Source of the DNA: Mongoliitalea daihaiensis
GTDB lineage: Bacteria; Bacteroidota; Bacteroidia; Cytophagales; Cyclobacteriaceae
Reading direction: 5' to 3'
Assembly (NCBI RefSeq): GCF_021596945.1
Contig: NZ_CP063779.1
Span: 189,501-253,500, forward strand
DNA length: 64,000 bases
The position numbers were made by a program, and so were the translations under genes. Position 1 is the first letter of the stretch. Every line of letters starts with the position of its first letter. This document shows positions 9,401 to 17,683 of this stretch, piece after piece. Below the pieces are notes generated by a model. That model did not search any database and was not told the DNA's origin. It saw nothing but the letters and a program-made list of their open reading frames with translations.

Positions 9401-9556
9401 TGTACCAATAGTGGTACCTTTCACTATGACTGAAGCGCCAGGAATCGGCAGTCCATCCTCACCGGATGTTACCGTTCCAGTCACCACACGTCCTTGTGCA
9501 AAAGCGGATGCTGTTGCAAACAAGAGCGCAAGTCCTAGAAGTAAAACTTTCCTCAT
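6488..9556 (-). CDS. SusC/RagA family TonB-linked outer-membrane transporter
   Basis: A 1,022-aa TonB-dependent transporter of the SusC type. The order is: signal peptide (about 1-20, ending AFAQ), a carboxypeptidase-regulatory-like domain (~22-95; TVTSGEDGLPIPGASVIVKG), a TonB-box-like segment (EEFVVTGYG), a plug domain (~110-235; with the SusC hallmark RIRGVGSINAGNEPLFIIDG and IYGSQAANGVVIITTKRG), then a long beta-barrel ending in the terminal aromatic Phe of QFGVQIGF. There is no STN domain, so coupling to an anti-sigma factor is unlikely. It is the first gene of a three-gene operon with SusD and a small lipoprotein, and uses TonB energy to import a ligand delivered by SusD. Substrate unknown. 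Confidence 0.95.
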   Translation of the reverse strand: MRKVLLLGLALLFATASAFAQGRVVTGTVTSGEDGLPIPGASVIVKGTTIGTATDLDGKYSLNVPQGSNVLVISFVGSTTQELTIGNRSQVNAVLQPDTRNLEEFVVTGYGTQPKREVTGAVSSVKGELIENLPLQSFDRALQGRAAGVQVRSNNGLPGGAVNIRIRGVGSINAGNEPLFIIDGVQMNNSSNAAFTQSNPLAFLNPNDIESMEILKDAASAAIYGSQAANGVVIITTKRGKQGKARFEFNAFAGQTQPIKFLDVMNGPEWYSMRAEALTNGGDGIARARALSNMGRLPGNWQTLSPEELDAVGAGLESYDWQRELMGNGNLQNYELSVSGGDAKTTYFLSGSYNYQESSFRPVDFERGTFRMALSHQANERLNIETSVNLSTFQQNVPFAVDGAFLGSPQFSSSAILPHNPIRNEDGSFNTAIAGVLGQNIALVNEFNTGLQRTNTVVGNIVANYKIADNLTFRSLFGLDYRLLQGDNYRDPRTPDGAGVVGRSSVQSDWRTRFITTQTLNWNKTFNNVHNVSALLGGEFLSETREGVSGAGIGFPTFQFRTIQSAATPESITGFWTGYRRIGFFGSANYDYKKKYLFTATARYDGSSRFGANNRFGLFPSVRGGWNIVEEGFLKDSETISDLKLRASWGRTGNDQIGNFAARGLYGGAGNYSGQAGIRPSSLANLDLGWETNETFNLGLDYGFFGNRVTGSLDLFDRRTKDLLLSQPILWTNGFGSISNNVGELQNKGIEFEISTVNIDRGGFKWTTSFNFSRIWNRIVSLYDGLEALPANPGLAVGQPVGNPGTDGVAAPGSWFTQEFAGVNPATGRPMWFDIDRNITYLPLAADRVYLGSNLATHYGGFNNTFSFKGFDVTAFFTYEYGAVVSDGQFNFLNELGTRLTLNGLREVYDARWTEPGQITHVPRLYVTAAGNANEVRSLSRNAGSATLLKADFIRLAQLTVGYNFKPSMLRSLGLSRARVYAQGLNLLTFSDYPGYDPEFAGAATGATPLTRNIQFGVQIGF

Positions 9557-9862
9557 AATTAGTTTTTTTGGTTTAACGATACCTCAATTTTATCTATTAA
9601 GTTGATATTATGCAAAACCATTCAAAAAATTTACACTTAGATGTCGCTGTATTGATTTCAACAAAATTCGGGTTTAATCCTTTAGGTAAAATTAAATTTG
9701 TCTTTTGGTTAAAAAATAGAAGACTAAAAACTTCTTAAAAACATATAGACCTGTTATGGAAAAGATAATTTTTTTTTAACAAAACTTAACAATGAAGCAG
9801 ATTTTCAAAGAAAGACAGGCGTTTTTACGAAAAATGAAAGCGAAAGGTTTTAGTTTTATAAT
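9557..9862. other. Intergenic region upstream of the first SusC gene
   Basis: About 306 bp of AT-rich sequence with no gene. It should hold the promoter of the first SusCD operon. I found no exact TAnnTTTG element on the minus strand; the nearest is TGGTTTTG at 9611-9618. A short plus-strand frame here shows no family resemblance and is ignored. Confidence 0.6.
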
Positions 9863-9867
9863 AAAAA

Positions 9868-9894
9868 ACTCTCCAAAACAAGGTTTCGGAGAGT
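9868..9894 (-). terminator. Terminator of the second SusCD operon
   Basis: A 7-bp stem, actctcc (9868-9874) with ggagagt (9888-9894), has further partial pairing of aaaac/gttt in the loop. It is followed on the minus strand by TTTTTT (plus 9863-9868) and starts 24 bp after the SusD stop at 9919. Confidence 0.75.
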
Positions 9895-9918
9895 CGGTTA
9901 TTTGTTTTGTTTGGCCAA

Positions 9919-11451
9919 TTAGTAACCCGGATTTTGAGGAATCGGATCTTGGCTATTATTTACAATCTCATCGATCGGGATAGGCCATACGAAAAGATTG
10001 CTCGAATATGGCAATGCATGGTCAGTTGGAATGGCTCTATCAGTTGTGTAGAAATCCAAACTAGTAATTGATCTGGAAGTCGCCTTTGTAGGGATACCAG
10101 GCATTCTACCTTCTCCGGAAAGCCTATGAATATCTCCCCACCTTTTACCTTCTGCCAAGAGTTCTATCCTACGCTCATTGAAAATAGCAGTCAAAAGCGC
10201 GTCGGTATTAGCAAAGTCTGAAGAAGTAAAGGAAGGCACAGATGCTGGCAATGCACGATCTCTCACAGAATTTAATAACTCTATGGCAACAGATGTATTG
10301 CCTAATCTGGCGTTTGCCTCTGCGGCACTCAATACTACTTCTGCATAACGCAAGATAGGGTTAGGGTCCGTACGGTTGATTACATCTGTATATTTAAAGG
10401 TATAAATACCCCCGGCATTTCTATCCGTCAATTCAGTTCGTCTCAAATCTTCTGAATGCCAGAAATCTGATCTCCAAATCAATGGACTCACCTTTACAAG
10501 TCCTCTAGCACCTCTTGCAGGATTGCCGTACATAGATGGTAGTGCTCCATTTACTCCTGCATTAGACTCTGCGGTATGTACAAAGGAGAAGATATTTTCA
10601 GCACTGTTGACTGTTCTGAAAGGAGTCACTGGGCTATCCATCAAAGAGTATGTTCCACCTAATTTAGTAAACTCATCTATCACACCCTGCCAGTTGCCCA
10701 TATGCAACATCACTCTAGCTTTTAGGCCAATTGCCGCACCTCTACGTACGCGCGCATGGTTGCGGGTCAGCGGTAATAACTCCTCTGCTTCATTTAAATC
10801 CGCTAAAATCAATGCATAATCTTCTGCAACAGTAGTTCTACCCAACGTTTCATTTGCAGCAACCAAAGGTACATCATTGATCGCTACCCGTCTATAAGGC
10901 ACACCCATGGCACTTGGATCTCCCATATAAGGTCTTGAAAAATGTGTCAACAACTCATGATGCCCCAAAGCTCTCAAAAAAAGCATCTCACCTCTTAAGG
11001 TATTTCTCACCTCTTGAGTGATTACTCCATTTTCTAAGGCTGCATCCAAGCTTTCCAGTACGATATTCGCTCTATTAATCATTCGATAGATTGAAATCCA
11101 CATCCCGTTATTATTGGCACTGAAAGGTGTATGGGCAGCAATGTAAGTAATCTCATAAAACAACTGATCATTGTACATATCCTCACCTCTCATATCCCCT
11201 TGCTGAACGTTGGCAGCTCCAAAGGGATAACCTCTACCTGCTTGTCCAGCAGATCCTAGGTAAAAACCTTGCTGTGCTGACTCATATACGCCCAGTACCA
11301 AGGACTCAACTCTTACAGCTGTTCCAAACGATTCTTCATCTGGAATCAAGTTGGCAGGAGAAAGATCTGTCACATCGCATGAACTGGTCATACCTGCGAA
11401 TGCGAGTGCAGCAATCCCTAATTTAATATTTCTAAATTGTATCTTTTTCAT
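9919..11451 (-). CDS. SusD/RagB family outer-membrane nutrient-binding lipoprotein (second locus)
   Basis: A 510-aa SusD-like protein, the partner of the SusC gene 24 bp upstream. A lipoprotein signal peptide ends in GMTSSC (Cys about residue 25). Family features include RMINRANIVLESLDAAL, LRGEMLFLRALGHHELLTHFSRPY (the typical SusD helix), AEVVLSAAEANARLGN, and IFNERRIELLAEGKRWGDIHRL near the C-terminus. It ends in NPGY after a VWPIPIDEIVNN segment, a common SusD finish. It is clearly a different subfamily from the 4973-6475 SusD, so the two loci probably serve different ligands. There is no third lipoprotein gene here; the operon ends at the 9868-9894 terminator. Confidence 0.94.
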   Translation of the reverse strand: MKKIQFRNIKLGIAALAFAGMTSSCDVTDLSPANLIPDEESFGTAVRVESLVLGVYESAQQGFYLGSAGQAGRGYPFGAANVQQGDMRGEDMYNDQLFYEITYIAAHTPFSANNNGMWISIYRMINRANIVLESLDAALENGVITQEVRNTLRGEMLFLRALGHHELLTHFSRPYMGDPSAMGVPYRRVAINDVPLVAANETLGRTTVAEDYALILADLNEAEELLPLTRNHARVRRGAAIGLKARVMLHMGNWQGVIDEFTKLGGTYSLMDSPVTPFRTVNSAENIFSFVHTAESNAGVNGALPSMYGNPARGARGLVKVSPLIWRSDFWHSEDLRRTELTDRNAGGIYTFKYTDVINRTDPNPILRYAEVVLSAAEANARLGNTSVAIELLNSVRDRALPASVPSFTSSDFANTDALLTAIFNERRIELLAEGKRWGDIHRLSGEGRMPGIPTKATSRSITSLDFYTTDRAIPTDHALPYSSNLFVWPIPIDEIVNNSQDPIPQNPGY

Positions 11452-11475
11452 CTTTGTATCAATTATTGATGTGCA

Positions 11476-14400
11476 TTAAAACCCTACATTCAGACCAATG
11501 GAATATGTTCTGAAGATTGGAGTAACGTTCCAGTCAACACCAAACTGTAGCTGTCCAGCAAATTGGTTTGCCTCAGGATCCAAACCTGAATAGTTGGTAA
11601 ACAAGAAAGGATTTTGAGCCTGTGCAAAGAATCTAGCGCTAGAAATGGCACCTTTAAAGGCACTTTGCAACTTATTGGTTGGTACTGTGTAACCAATAAC
11701 AATATTCTGAACTCTTAAGAAATCACCTCTTTCTACAAAGCGAGAGTTAGAGGCGGCGGTTAACCACATGTTGGCATCTTGTCCAGAGTACTGTCTTGGA
11801 ATGTCAGTCTGCTGACCAGATTCAGTCCATCTGTTCAGGACAATGGCATTGTTGTTGGAGAATCCTTGGCCCAACTGCCCTCTCAAGGTTTCATTCATGA
11901 TGAAGTTACCCCCTGAAAATCTGAAGAACAATTCAGCATCCCAGTTGCCATAGGTGAAGTTGTTGATCCAACCTCCTTGCCAGATTGGTAAGGTATTTCC
12001 TAGAAACTCTTGCGTCGGTAATCCAGCTGCGGTTGAGATATTAGCTGGATTAGCAGGGTCAAATGCTCTCCAACCTAAATTTCCTTGCTGCAAGTTGAAC
12101 TGTACAATATCATCTCCTCTAAAATACATAGGATTTCCATTGGCAGCATTCACACCAGCCCATCTGAAACCGTATAACTGCGCGATCGGTCCACCTACCT
12201 CTGTTCTGTTGTAAGTAGATACAATTGGCTGCACTAGGTTGGTTACCTCATTACGGATCAAGGTTAAATTGAAATCCGTATTCCAAGAAAACTTACCTCT
12301 TTCAATGACGTTGGTAAACATTCTGAATTCGATTCCTTCATTGAACATGGAACCAACGTTTTGATTGATGGAGTTACCCGGCACACCCAAAGATGGGATG
12401 GTAGGAGCACTCAAAATCAAGCCATCAATGTTGTTTCTAAAGACATCTGCGGCAATCGTTACCTTACCAATCGTCATATCCAAACCGACATTAATTTTCT
12501 TGGAAGTTTCCCATAATAAACCTCTGTTGGCTATTCTATTGTAACCCAAACCTGCACCAGCACCGCCCAGAACAGGGCTAAATCCTCCAAAAGCTGCAAA
12601 AGTTCCAATCTCTGTATTTCCTACTTCCGCATAGGATCCTCTCAATTTAAAGTCAGAGATCAAACCAGAATTAAAGAATGCTTCATCCGAAATTCTCCAT
12701 CCCAAAGATCCTCCAAAAAACGTACCTCGTTGATTTTCTCTAGCCAAATCAGAAATACCATCATTTCTGATCGTAAAAGATGCTAGGTACTTGCCTTTGT
12801 AGCCATAATTGATTCTACTGAAATAAGAATCGAATCCTCTATCTGCAAATCCTCCACCGGAGAACTGATTGTTGTAGGAACCTGAAATCAAATTATCTCT
12901 TCTAAAGAAATCATCTGAGAAATCGTTTCCAGACGCCGTAAAATTGTAGAATTGATCATATTGAAATTCCGCACCTAACGTAACATTGAAAATATGATTC
13001 TCGGCAAAGATTGCCTGATAGTTTAAGGTATTCTGCCAGTTCCATCGAGTTACTGGGTTGAATGCCATAAATACAGAACCATTCACACTTTGACCATCGC
13101 CGTGTCTTGGATCCAACGACTGGAAGTCATCAGCAAGTGTCAAATCTACCCCAATCATGGAGCGGGCGGTCAGACCTTTAGCTAAATCAACCTCACCATA
13201 GGTATTTCCTAAAATCCTATGGATTCTATTTCTAAATACGTTGTTGTCCAGTACAAAACCAATATTTGGCAAATTATTATCCGGACCGGCTAAGTTGGTA
13301 CCGAAGCCAGTTGTACGACCATCTGCTGTCACGTTAAAACCATCAAATCTTGAGTTTGCCGGATCAAATGGGGAAACATTTGGCAATGCCCTAGTGGCAT
13401 TCAACATGATACCGGAAAGAGAATTAGCACCCTGATTCAATCCGTTGATTTCAGTAAATGAGTAATTCAAGGAAGTACCGATTCGTACGGACTTAGATAC
13501 GTTGTGATCCACATTTGCTCTAAAAGAATATCTTCTCAAGTCATTTAACTGCAATGCAGACTCCTGCTCCGTGAAACCCATAGAGAAGAAATACTTGGTA
13601 GCATCCGAACCACCGGAGATGGAGAGGTTGTGTTGTTGAGTAAAACCTCTTCGCAAGATCAAATCTTGCCAATCCGTATTGACGTCACTTACATTTGCTA
13701 GAGGTGCTTGATTAGCATTTGTTCTTCGCTCGTTTGCAATGGTTACAAAATCGTTTCCATTCAATAAATCAAATCTATTTTGAGCCTCATTAAAGCCAAT
13801 GGATGTATTGTAATTGACCATTGCTTTACCGCTAGAACCTCTTTTAGTAGTGATCAAAATCACGCCATTAGCAGCTCTGGAACCAAAAATCGCCGTAGCC
13901 GAACCATCTTTTAATACTTCAAAAGACTCGATGTCTGCCGGATTAATATTAGCTAAGGGGTTAGAGGAATTTACAGCTGATCTATCTGCATCCACCACAG
14001 GAACTCCATCAATAACGATCAAAGGGCTGGCACTACCTGTGATGGAGTTTACCCCTCTCACACGGATAATTGGTGCAGCACCAAGCGTACCGTTGGGAGT
14101 AGTAATCTGTACACCTGGTGCACGACCTGCCAATTGTGATTCAAAGGAAGGAGTTACCAAGTTTTCGATAGATTTGTTACTGATCGAAGTAACTGAGCCT
14201 GTGATGTCTCTACGCTCTTGAGTACCATATCCTACTACGACCACCTCATTGAGTGTCTTCAAGTCTTGCTCTAAGACCACATTCAGCACACTGTTATTTC
14301 CGACGCGCATTTCTTTTTGTAGGAATCCCACAAAAGAAAAGACCAAAACCACATCATTTCCACTTGGAATGGATAAAGTGTAGTTACCATCAAAATCTGT

Positions 14401-14559
14401 CACAGTACCATTGGTGGTACCCTTAATAAGAACATTGACCCCTGGAATGCCTTCAGGTTCCTCCTTGGAGGTAACCTTACCAGAGACAGTTCTACTTTGC
14501 GCAAACACTGCTGACGATAGCAATGTCAAAAATGCGGTTACTAGTAAAATCCTCTTCAT
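11476..14559 (-). CDS. SusC/RagA family TonB-linked outer-membrane transporter (second locus)
   Basis: A 1,027-aa SusC-type transporter. The signal peptide ends AVFAQ (~21). A carboxypeptidase-regulatory-like domain follows (~23-100; GIPGVNVLIKGTTNGTVTDFDG), then a TonB box (LNEVVVVGYGTQERRDITG), a plug (RVRGVNSITGSASPLIVIDGVP and IFGSRAANGVILITTKRG), and a 22-strand-type barrel ending in Phe (SIGLNVGF). No STN domain. The canonical VVVGYGTQ box is closer to the SusC consensus than the EEFVVTGYG of the first locus. It is the first gene of a two-gene operon with SusD. The 453-bp upstream region is unusually long for this neighbourhood and may hold regulatory sequence. Confidence 0.95.
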   Translation of the reverse strand: MKRILLVTAFLTLLSSAVFAQSRTVSGKVTSKEEPEGIPGVNVLIKGTTNGTVTDFDGNYTLSIPSGNDVVLVFSFVGFLQKEMRVGNNSVLNVVLEQDLKTLNEVVVVGYGTQERRDITGSVTSISNKSIENLVTPSFESQLAGRAPGVQITTPNGTLGAAPIIRVRGVNSITGSASPLIVIDGVPVVDADRSAVNSSNPLANINPADIESFEVLKDGSATAIFGSRAANGVILITTKRGSSGKAMVNYNTSIGFNEAQNRFDLLNGNDFVTIANERRTNANQAPLANVSDVNTDWQDLILRRGFTQQHNLSISGGSDATKYFFSMGFTEQESALQLNDLRRYSFRANVDHNVSKSVRIGTSLNYSFTEINGLNQGANSLSGIMLNATRALPNVSPFDPANSRFDGFNVTADGRTTGFGTNLAGPDNNLPNIGFVLDNNVFRNRIHRILGNTYGEVDLAKGLTARSMIGVDLTLADDFQSLDPRHGDGQSVNGSVFMAFNPVTRWNWQNTLNYQAIFAENHIFNVTLGAEFQYDQFYNFTASGNDFSDDFFRRDNLISGSYNNQFSGGGFADRGFDSYFSRINYGYKGKYLASFTIRNDGISDLARENQRGTFFGGSLGWRISDEAFFNSGLISDFKLRGSYAEVGNTEIGTFAAFGGFSPVLGGAGAGLGYNRIANRGLLWETSKKINVGLDMTIGKVTIAADVFRNNIDGLILSAPTIPSLGVPGNSINQNVGSMFNEGIEFRMFTNVIERGKFSWNTDFNLTLIRNEVTNLVQPIVSTYNRTEVGGPIAQLYGFRWAGVNAANGNPMYFRGDDIVQFNLQQGNLGWRAFDPANPANISTAAGLPTQEFLGNTLPIWQGGWINNFTYGNWDAELFFRFSGGNFIMNETLRGQLGQGFSNNNAIVLNRWTESGQQTDIPRQYSGQDANMWLTAASNSRFVERGDFLRVQNIVIGYTVPTNKLQSAFKGAISSARFFAQAQNPFLFTNYSGLDPEANQFAGQLQFGVDWNVTPIFRTYSIGLNVGF

Positions 14560-15012
14560 GTTGTTTTTTTGAGTTTTATCAATCGAGCAATGTTAGGTTA
14601 AAGCTTGTTAAATCTCAATTTGTATAAAAAATATTCATACTTTAACATTAACGTAACACTAAAATATTATTTGGAAAACGGGAAGATAATCTCGTAAAAA
14701 CCATATGCTATTCTATTGCAGACACGAAATACGAAAACACTATAAAAAAGTTTATAAAAAAATTTTATTCCGATATACTGAAAAAAACCAACTTTTATAA
14801 AATTTTAATCTTGAATTAACATGACCTTCTTTCTTCAAATGGGAAAAAATATTGCCTAAAAAGAATTTTTTAATATAAAAGCTAAAACCAAATAAAATAC
14901 TTGATAGGTATATATGAATTTTTTTTATGATTATTCAAATTTTGAAACCTTTCACGAAAACCAAATAAAACTAAAGAACAAAGTTAAACTAGTTATTTAA
15001 ATAGCTTTCTAC
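14560..15012. other. Long AT-rich intergenic region upstream of the second SusC gene
   Basis: About 453 bp without a gene, between two minus-strand genes. It is very AT-rich with many A and T tracts. One exact TAnnTTTG match reads on the minus strand (TAACTTTG, plus 14979-14986), but it is about 420 bp from the SusC start and lacks a matching -33 element, so I do not call it a promoter. No strong hairpin was seen. Confidence 0.55.
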
Positions 15013-16938
15013 TTATTGAATCGAAATAGTAATTCTTCGGTTATATGCGCGATTTTCCACAGTATCATTTGGCCTAACAGGTTCACGATCTCCTTTTCCA
15101 ACAGGGATTGCCCTCCCCTCTTTTATCCCTTTGCTCACTAAATAATCTCTTACTGCTTCTGCTCTCCGCATGCTGAGCGATTCATTGTATGCAGCCAAGC
15201 CTACATTATCTGTATGCCCGTTGATGAAAATAGTTACGGTTGGATTCAATTGCAAGAAATCCACCAAACGCTTCAAGGAAGACATGGATTCGGGCTTTAG
15301 TTCATGCTTATCAAAGTCAAAGAAAATATTTTCAAAGACAAACTCTTCTCCCGAAGCGATAGGAATCAATGAAACTTCTAAATTTTCTTTGTTCTTCAGG
15401 TTGTCCTTGTCTACGTTGTAGATTTTAGGTAAGAAGCCTTCCTTCTCCACATACAGTCCAGCAAAATCCTTATCTGGATATAACATCATGAATTCACCCG
15501 AAGCACCGTCCGCTCTAAACTCGTATAAAGTACTATCATTTCTTAAACTCACAAGAGAGAGCCTTGCATCTATTGGCTCTCCGGTGTTACTGTTGAGTAC
15601 CTTACCTTGCGTCACAATAAGTTTTTCTCCCAAGGCGATATTCTCAGGAAACTTAAATCTATACAATAAAGACTGCTCCAATGTCTGCTCCTTAAAGCTG
15701 CTTTCTGTGTAGTATGCATAATCTCCCTGAGCAGTGATAAACAATGAAAATTGGTCTTGATGATCATTGATGGGGTAACCAATATTTTCAGGTGTTCCAA
15801 ATTCCCCGTTGACGATACGCGAAGAAAAAATGTCGAGTCCCCCTAACCCTTGATGTCCATTGGAAGCAAAAAATAAAATCTCATTATTGAAATAGATGAA
15901 AGGAGAGACTTCATCCATGGGTGTATTGATTATATTCCCCAAATTTCTTGCATCGGACCACGAGCCATCTGCTTTTCTCAGCGTATACCAAATATCATTA
16001 CCTCCATATCCCCCTCTTCTATTAGAAGAAAAAAACAACATCCTGCCATCTGCCGAAAGAGAGGGCTGAGAATCCCAAGACCTGGAGTTCACATGCCTCC
16101 CCATGTTTCTAGGTCGTTGCCATTGACCATTTACCCGGTAAGCAATATACAAATCACAACTACCAAAAGAGTCCGGAGCATCGCAGGAAGTATAAATTAA
16201 AATATTTCCATCTGCTGAAATAGTACATGTACCTTCATTATAAGGAGTATTGATTACCTCACTAATTCCCTTAGGCTTGCTCCAACCGACTCCATCATCA
16301 TCCAGGTATGAAACAAAAATATCTTCTTTTTGAAAATCCTTGATACCATCCCGTTTGGTGAAAAGAATTTTCCTACTGTCAGCAGTGAGAACAGGAAAGT
16401 ATTGCATACTGAACTCATTCAATGGCTCAGCAAGTCGCTCTTTAGTGATATCCAAGCGATTGTCCAAGACCTTTCGAACAAACCCCATCTGCTCGCTTGC
16501 CCTTTTGTAATCAGAAGAATTCAAAAATGTAGAGGAAAAATAGGGTTCAGTCGCATCAAAAACAGAAACTGCACTGGTAAAATCCCCTTTTGCAAGAAGA
16601 ATGTATGTTTTCAACCAACCAAAATCCGCTTTCACCTGACTGGAAGCCTTTCCTGCACGAGTCTCCCCACGGTTAACCACCTCCAATGCCTCCTCTACCT
16701 TTTTTTGGGTCAATAAAACTCTCCCCCATTTCACATATGATTCCAAAAACCCAGCTTCCCGTTGAATAGAAGCCTTATACTTCTCAATTGCCTGGTCATA
16801 CATGCGCTTTCTGACGAGTTCATCTCCCTCCTGATGCATCTTTATCGCCCGGCTATCAATAATAGAATAGGTTTGGGAGTGAACTGCGAATACTTGCAGG
16901 AAAATGTAAAGAAAGAGAAGAAGGGTTTTCATGGGCAT
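15013..16938 (-). CDS. PorE-like TPR / PD40 propeller / OmpA-family protein
   Basis: A ~641-aa exported protein with an N-terminal signal peptide (MKTLLLFLYIFLQVFAVHSQ). TPR-like helices follow at ~30-120. A beta-propeller of PD40/WD40-like repeats spans ~175-400, with ADSRKILFTKRDG, SADGNILIYTS, SADGRMLFFSSNRRGGYGG and FFASNGHQGLGGLDIFSS. Next come a carboxypeptidase-regulatory-like domain (~440-525; GKVLNSNTGEPIDARL) and a C-terminal OmpA domain (~530-641) with FINGHTDNVG and SMRRAEAVRDYLVSKGI, which binds peptidoglycan. This four-domain order is that of PorE, a T9SS component in Porphyromonas; the family is expanded in Bacteroidota, so orthology is not certain. Its ATG at 16938 overlaps the queE stop as TGATG, implying translational coupling; ATG 16932 is an alternative start. 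Confidence 0.85.
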   Translation of the reverse strand: MPMKTLLLFLYIFLQVFAVHSQTYSIIDSRAIKMHQEGDELVRKRMYDQAIEKYKASIQREAGFLESYVKWGRVLLTQKKVEEALEVVNRGETRAGKASSQVKADFGWLKTYILLAKGDFTSAVSVFDATEPYFSSTFLNSSDYKRASEQMGFVRKVLDNRLDITKERLAEPLNEFSMQYFPVLTADSRKILFTKRDGIKDFQKEDIFVSYLDDDGVGWSKPKGISEVINTPYNEGTCTISADGNILIYTSCDAPDSFGSCDLYIAYRVNGQWQRPRNMGRHVNSRSWDSQPSLSADGRMLFFSSNRRGGYGGNDIWYTLRKADGSWSDARNLGNIINTPMDEVSPFIYFNNEILFFASNGHQGLGGLDIFSSRIVNGEFGTPENIGYPINDHQDQFSLFITAQGDYAYYTESSFKEQTLEQSLLYRFKFPENIALGEKLIVTQGKVLNSNTGEPIDARLSLVSLRNDSTLYEFRADGASGEFMMLYPDKDFAGLYVEKEGFLPKIYNVDKDNLKNKENLEVSLIPIASGEEFVFENIFFDFDKHELKPESMSSLKRLVDFLQLNPTVTIFINGHTDNVGLAAYNESLSMRRAEAVRDYLVSKGIKEGRAIPVGKGDREPVRPNDTVENRAYNRRITISIQ

Positions 16939-17567
16939 CAAGGGATGTCCATAAATTTATGAGTTTGTAGGGATATATTCCAACTTGGATTGGATTTTAC
17001 GTAATCAATGATGCTTTTTAAGTGAATATCTTGCTTACTCCACTCTGGTTGGAGCAGTTTTTGGCAATTTTCGCGAACCAAAGCAGCATGCTTTTCTGCA
17101 AACTGAAAATCAGATGCATGAAAAATTACTACCTTCAATTCATCTGCTTGCTCGTAAATAGATGGATGCGGAGCTTTGAATTTCTTGGGAGAAAAACACA
17201 CCCAATCAAAATCTCCAGAAAATGAATGAGCACCAGAAGTTTCAATATGGGTTTTAAAACCAGCGGATTTCAAGGCAGTCGTCAACGGACCAAGATCATA
17301 AATTAAAGGTTCTCCCCCCGTAATCACTGCTACTCTTCCTGGATACTTTGTTGCTTCTGAAACAATTTCTTCGATCGGAATTACTGGCCATTTGCCTGCT
17401 TCCCATGATTCTTTCACGTCGCACCAAACACAACCTACATCACAACCGCCTAACCGGATAAAATAGGCAGGAACTCCGGAGTGGGTTCCTTCTCCTTGAA
17501 TGGTATAAAAAGCTTCCATTAACGGAAGCGCTGTCCCAGCTTGTACAGCTTCTTGAATTGCTTGCAT
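16938..17567 (-). CDS. queE: 7-carboxy-7-deazaguanine synthase QueE (radical SAM)
   Basis: A 209-aa radical SAM enzyme that converts 6-carboxytetrahydropterin (the QueD product) to 7-carboxy-7-deazaguanine in queuosine biosynthesis. The substrate-binding FYTIQGEGTHSG motif is at 20-31. The 4Fe-4S cluster cysteines are C42, C46 and C49 (GCDVGCVWC, the CX3CX2C radical SAM pattern). The SAM-binding TGGEPL is at about 83-88, with ETSGAHSF and FSPKKFK further on. Length matches the short QueE clade. The ATG at 17567 gives the usual short N-terminal lead; MEAFY at residue 17 is an alternative. Its stop overlaps the start of the PorE-like gene (TGATG). The other pathway gene in view, queD, is 13 kb away. 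Confidence 0.93.
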   Translation of the reverse strand: MQAIQEAVQAGTALPLMEAFYTIQGEGTHSGVPAYFIRLGGCDVGCVWCDVKESWEAGKWPVIPIEEIVSEATKYPGRVAVITGGEPLIYDLGPLTTALKSAGFKTHIETSGAHSFSGDFDWVCFSPKKFKAPHPSIYEQADELKVVIFHASDFQFAEKHAALVRENCQKLLQPEWSKQDIHLKSIIDYVKSNPSWNISLQTHKFMDIP

Positions 17568-17635
17568 AGTAATTTTTGATAAAGCGGGTAATCGAACCGC
17601 TGGTGGACATTGATTTTAGGGCTGCAAAGGTATAA

Positions 17636-17667
17636 AAAAAGGACTGATATTCACATCAATCCTTTTT
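17636..17667 (-). terminator. Terminator of hmgA
   Basis: A 13-bp stem (one G-U on the minus strand), aaaaaggactgat (17636-17648) with atcaatccttttt (17655-17667), has a 6-nt loop and is followed by T-rich sequence on the minus strand. It begins 16 bp after the hmgA stop, so queE, further downstream, probably starts a new transcript. Confidence 0.85.
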
Positions 17668-17683
17668 CTTGTTTTCCTCCTGA

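Noticed and set aside
14979-14986. TAACTTTG as promoter of the second SusC operon
   Set aside because: It is ~420 bp from the start codon and has no -33 element; a chance match in AT-rich DNA is likely.
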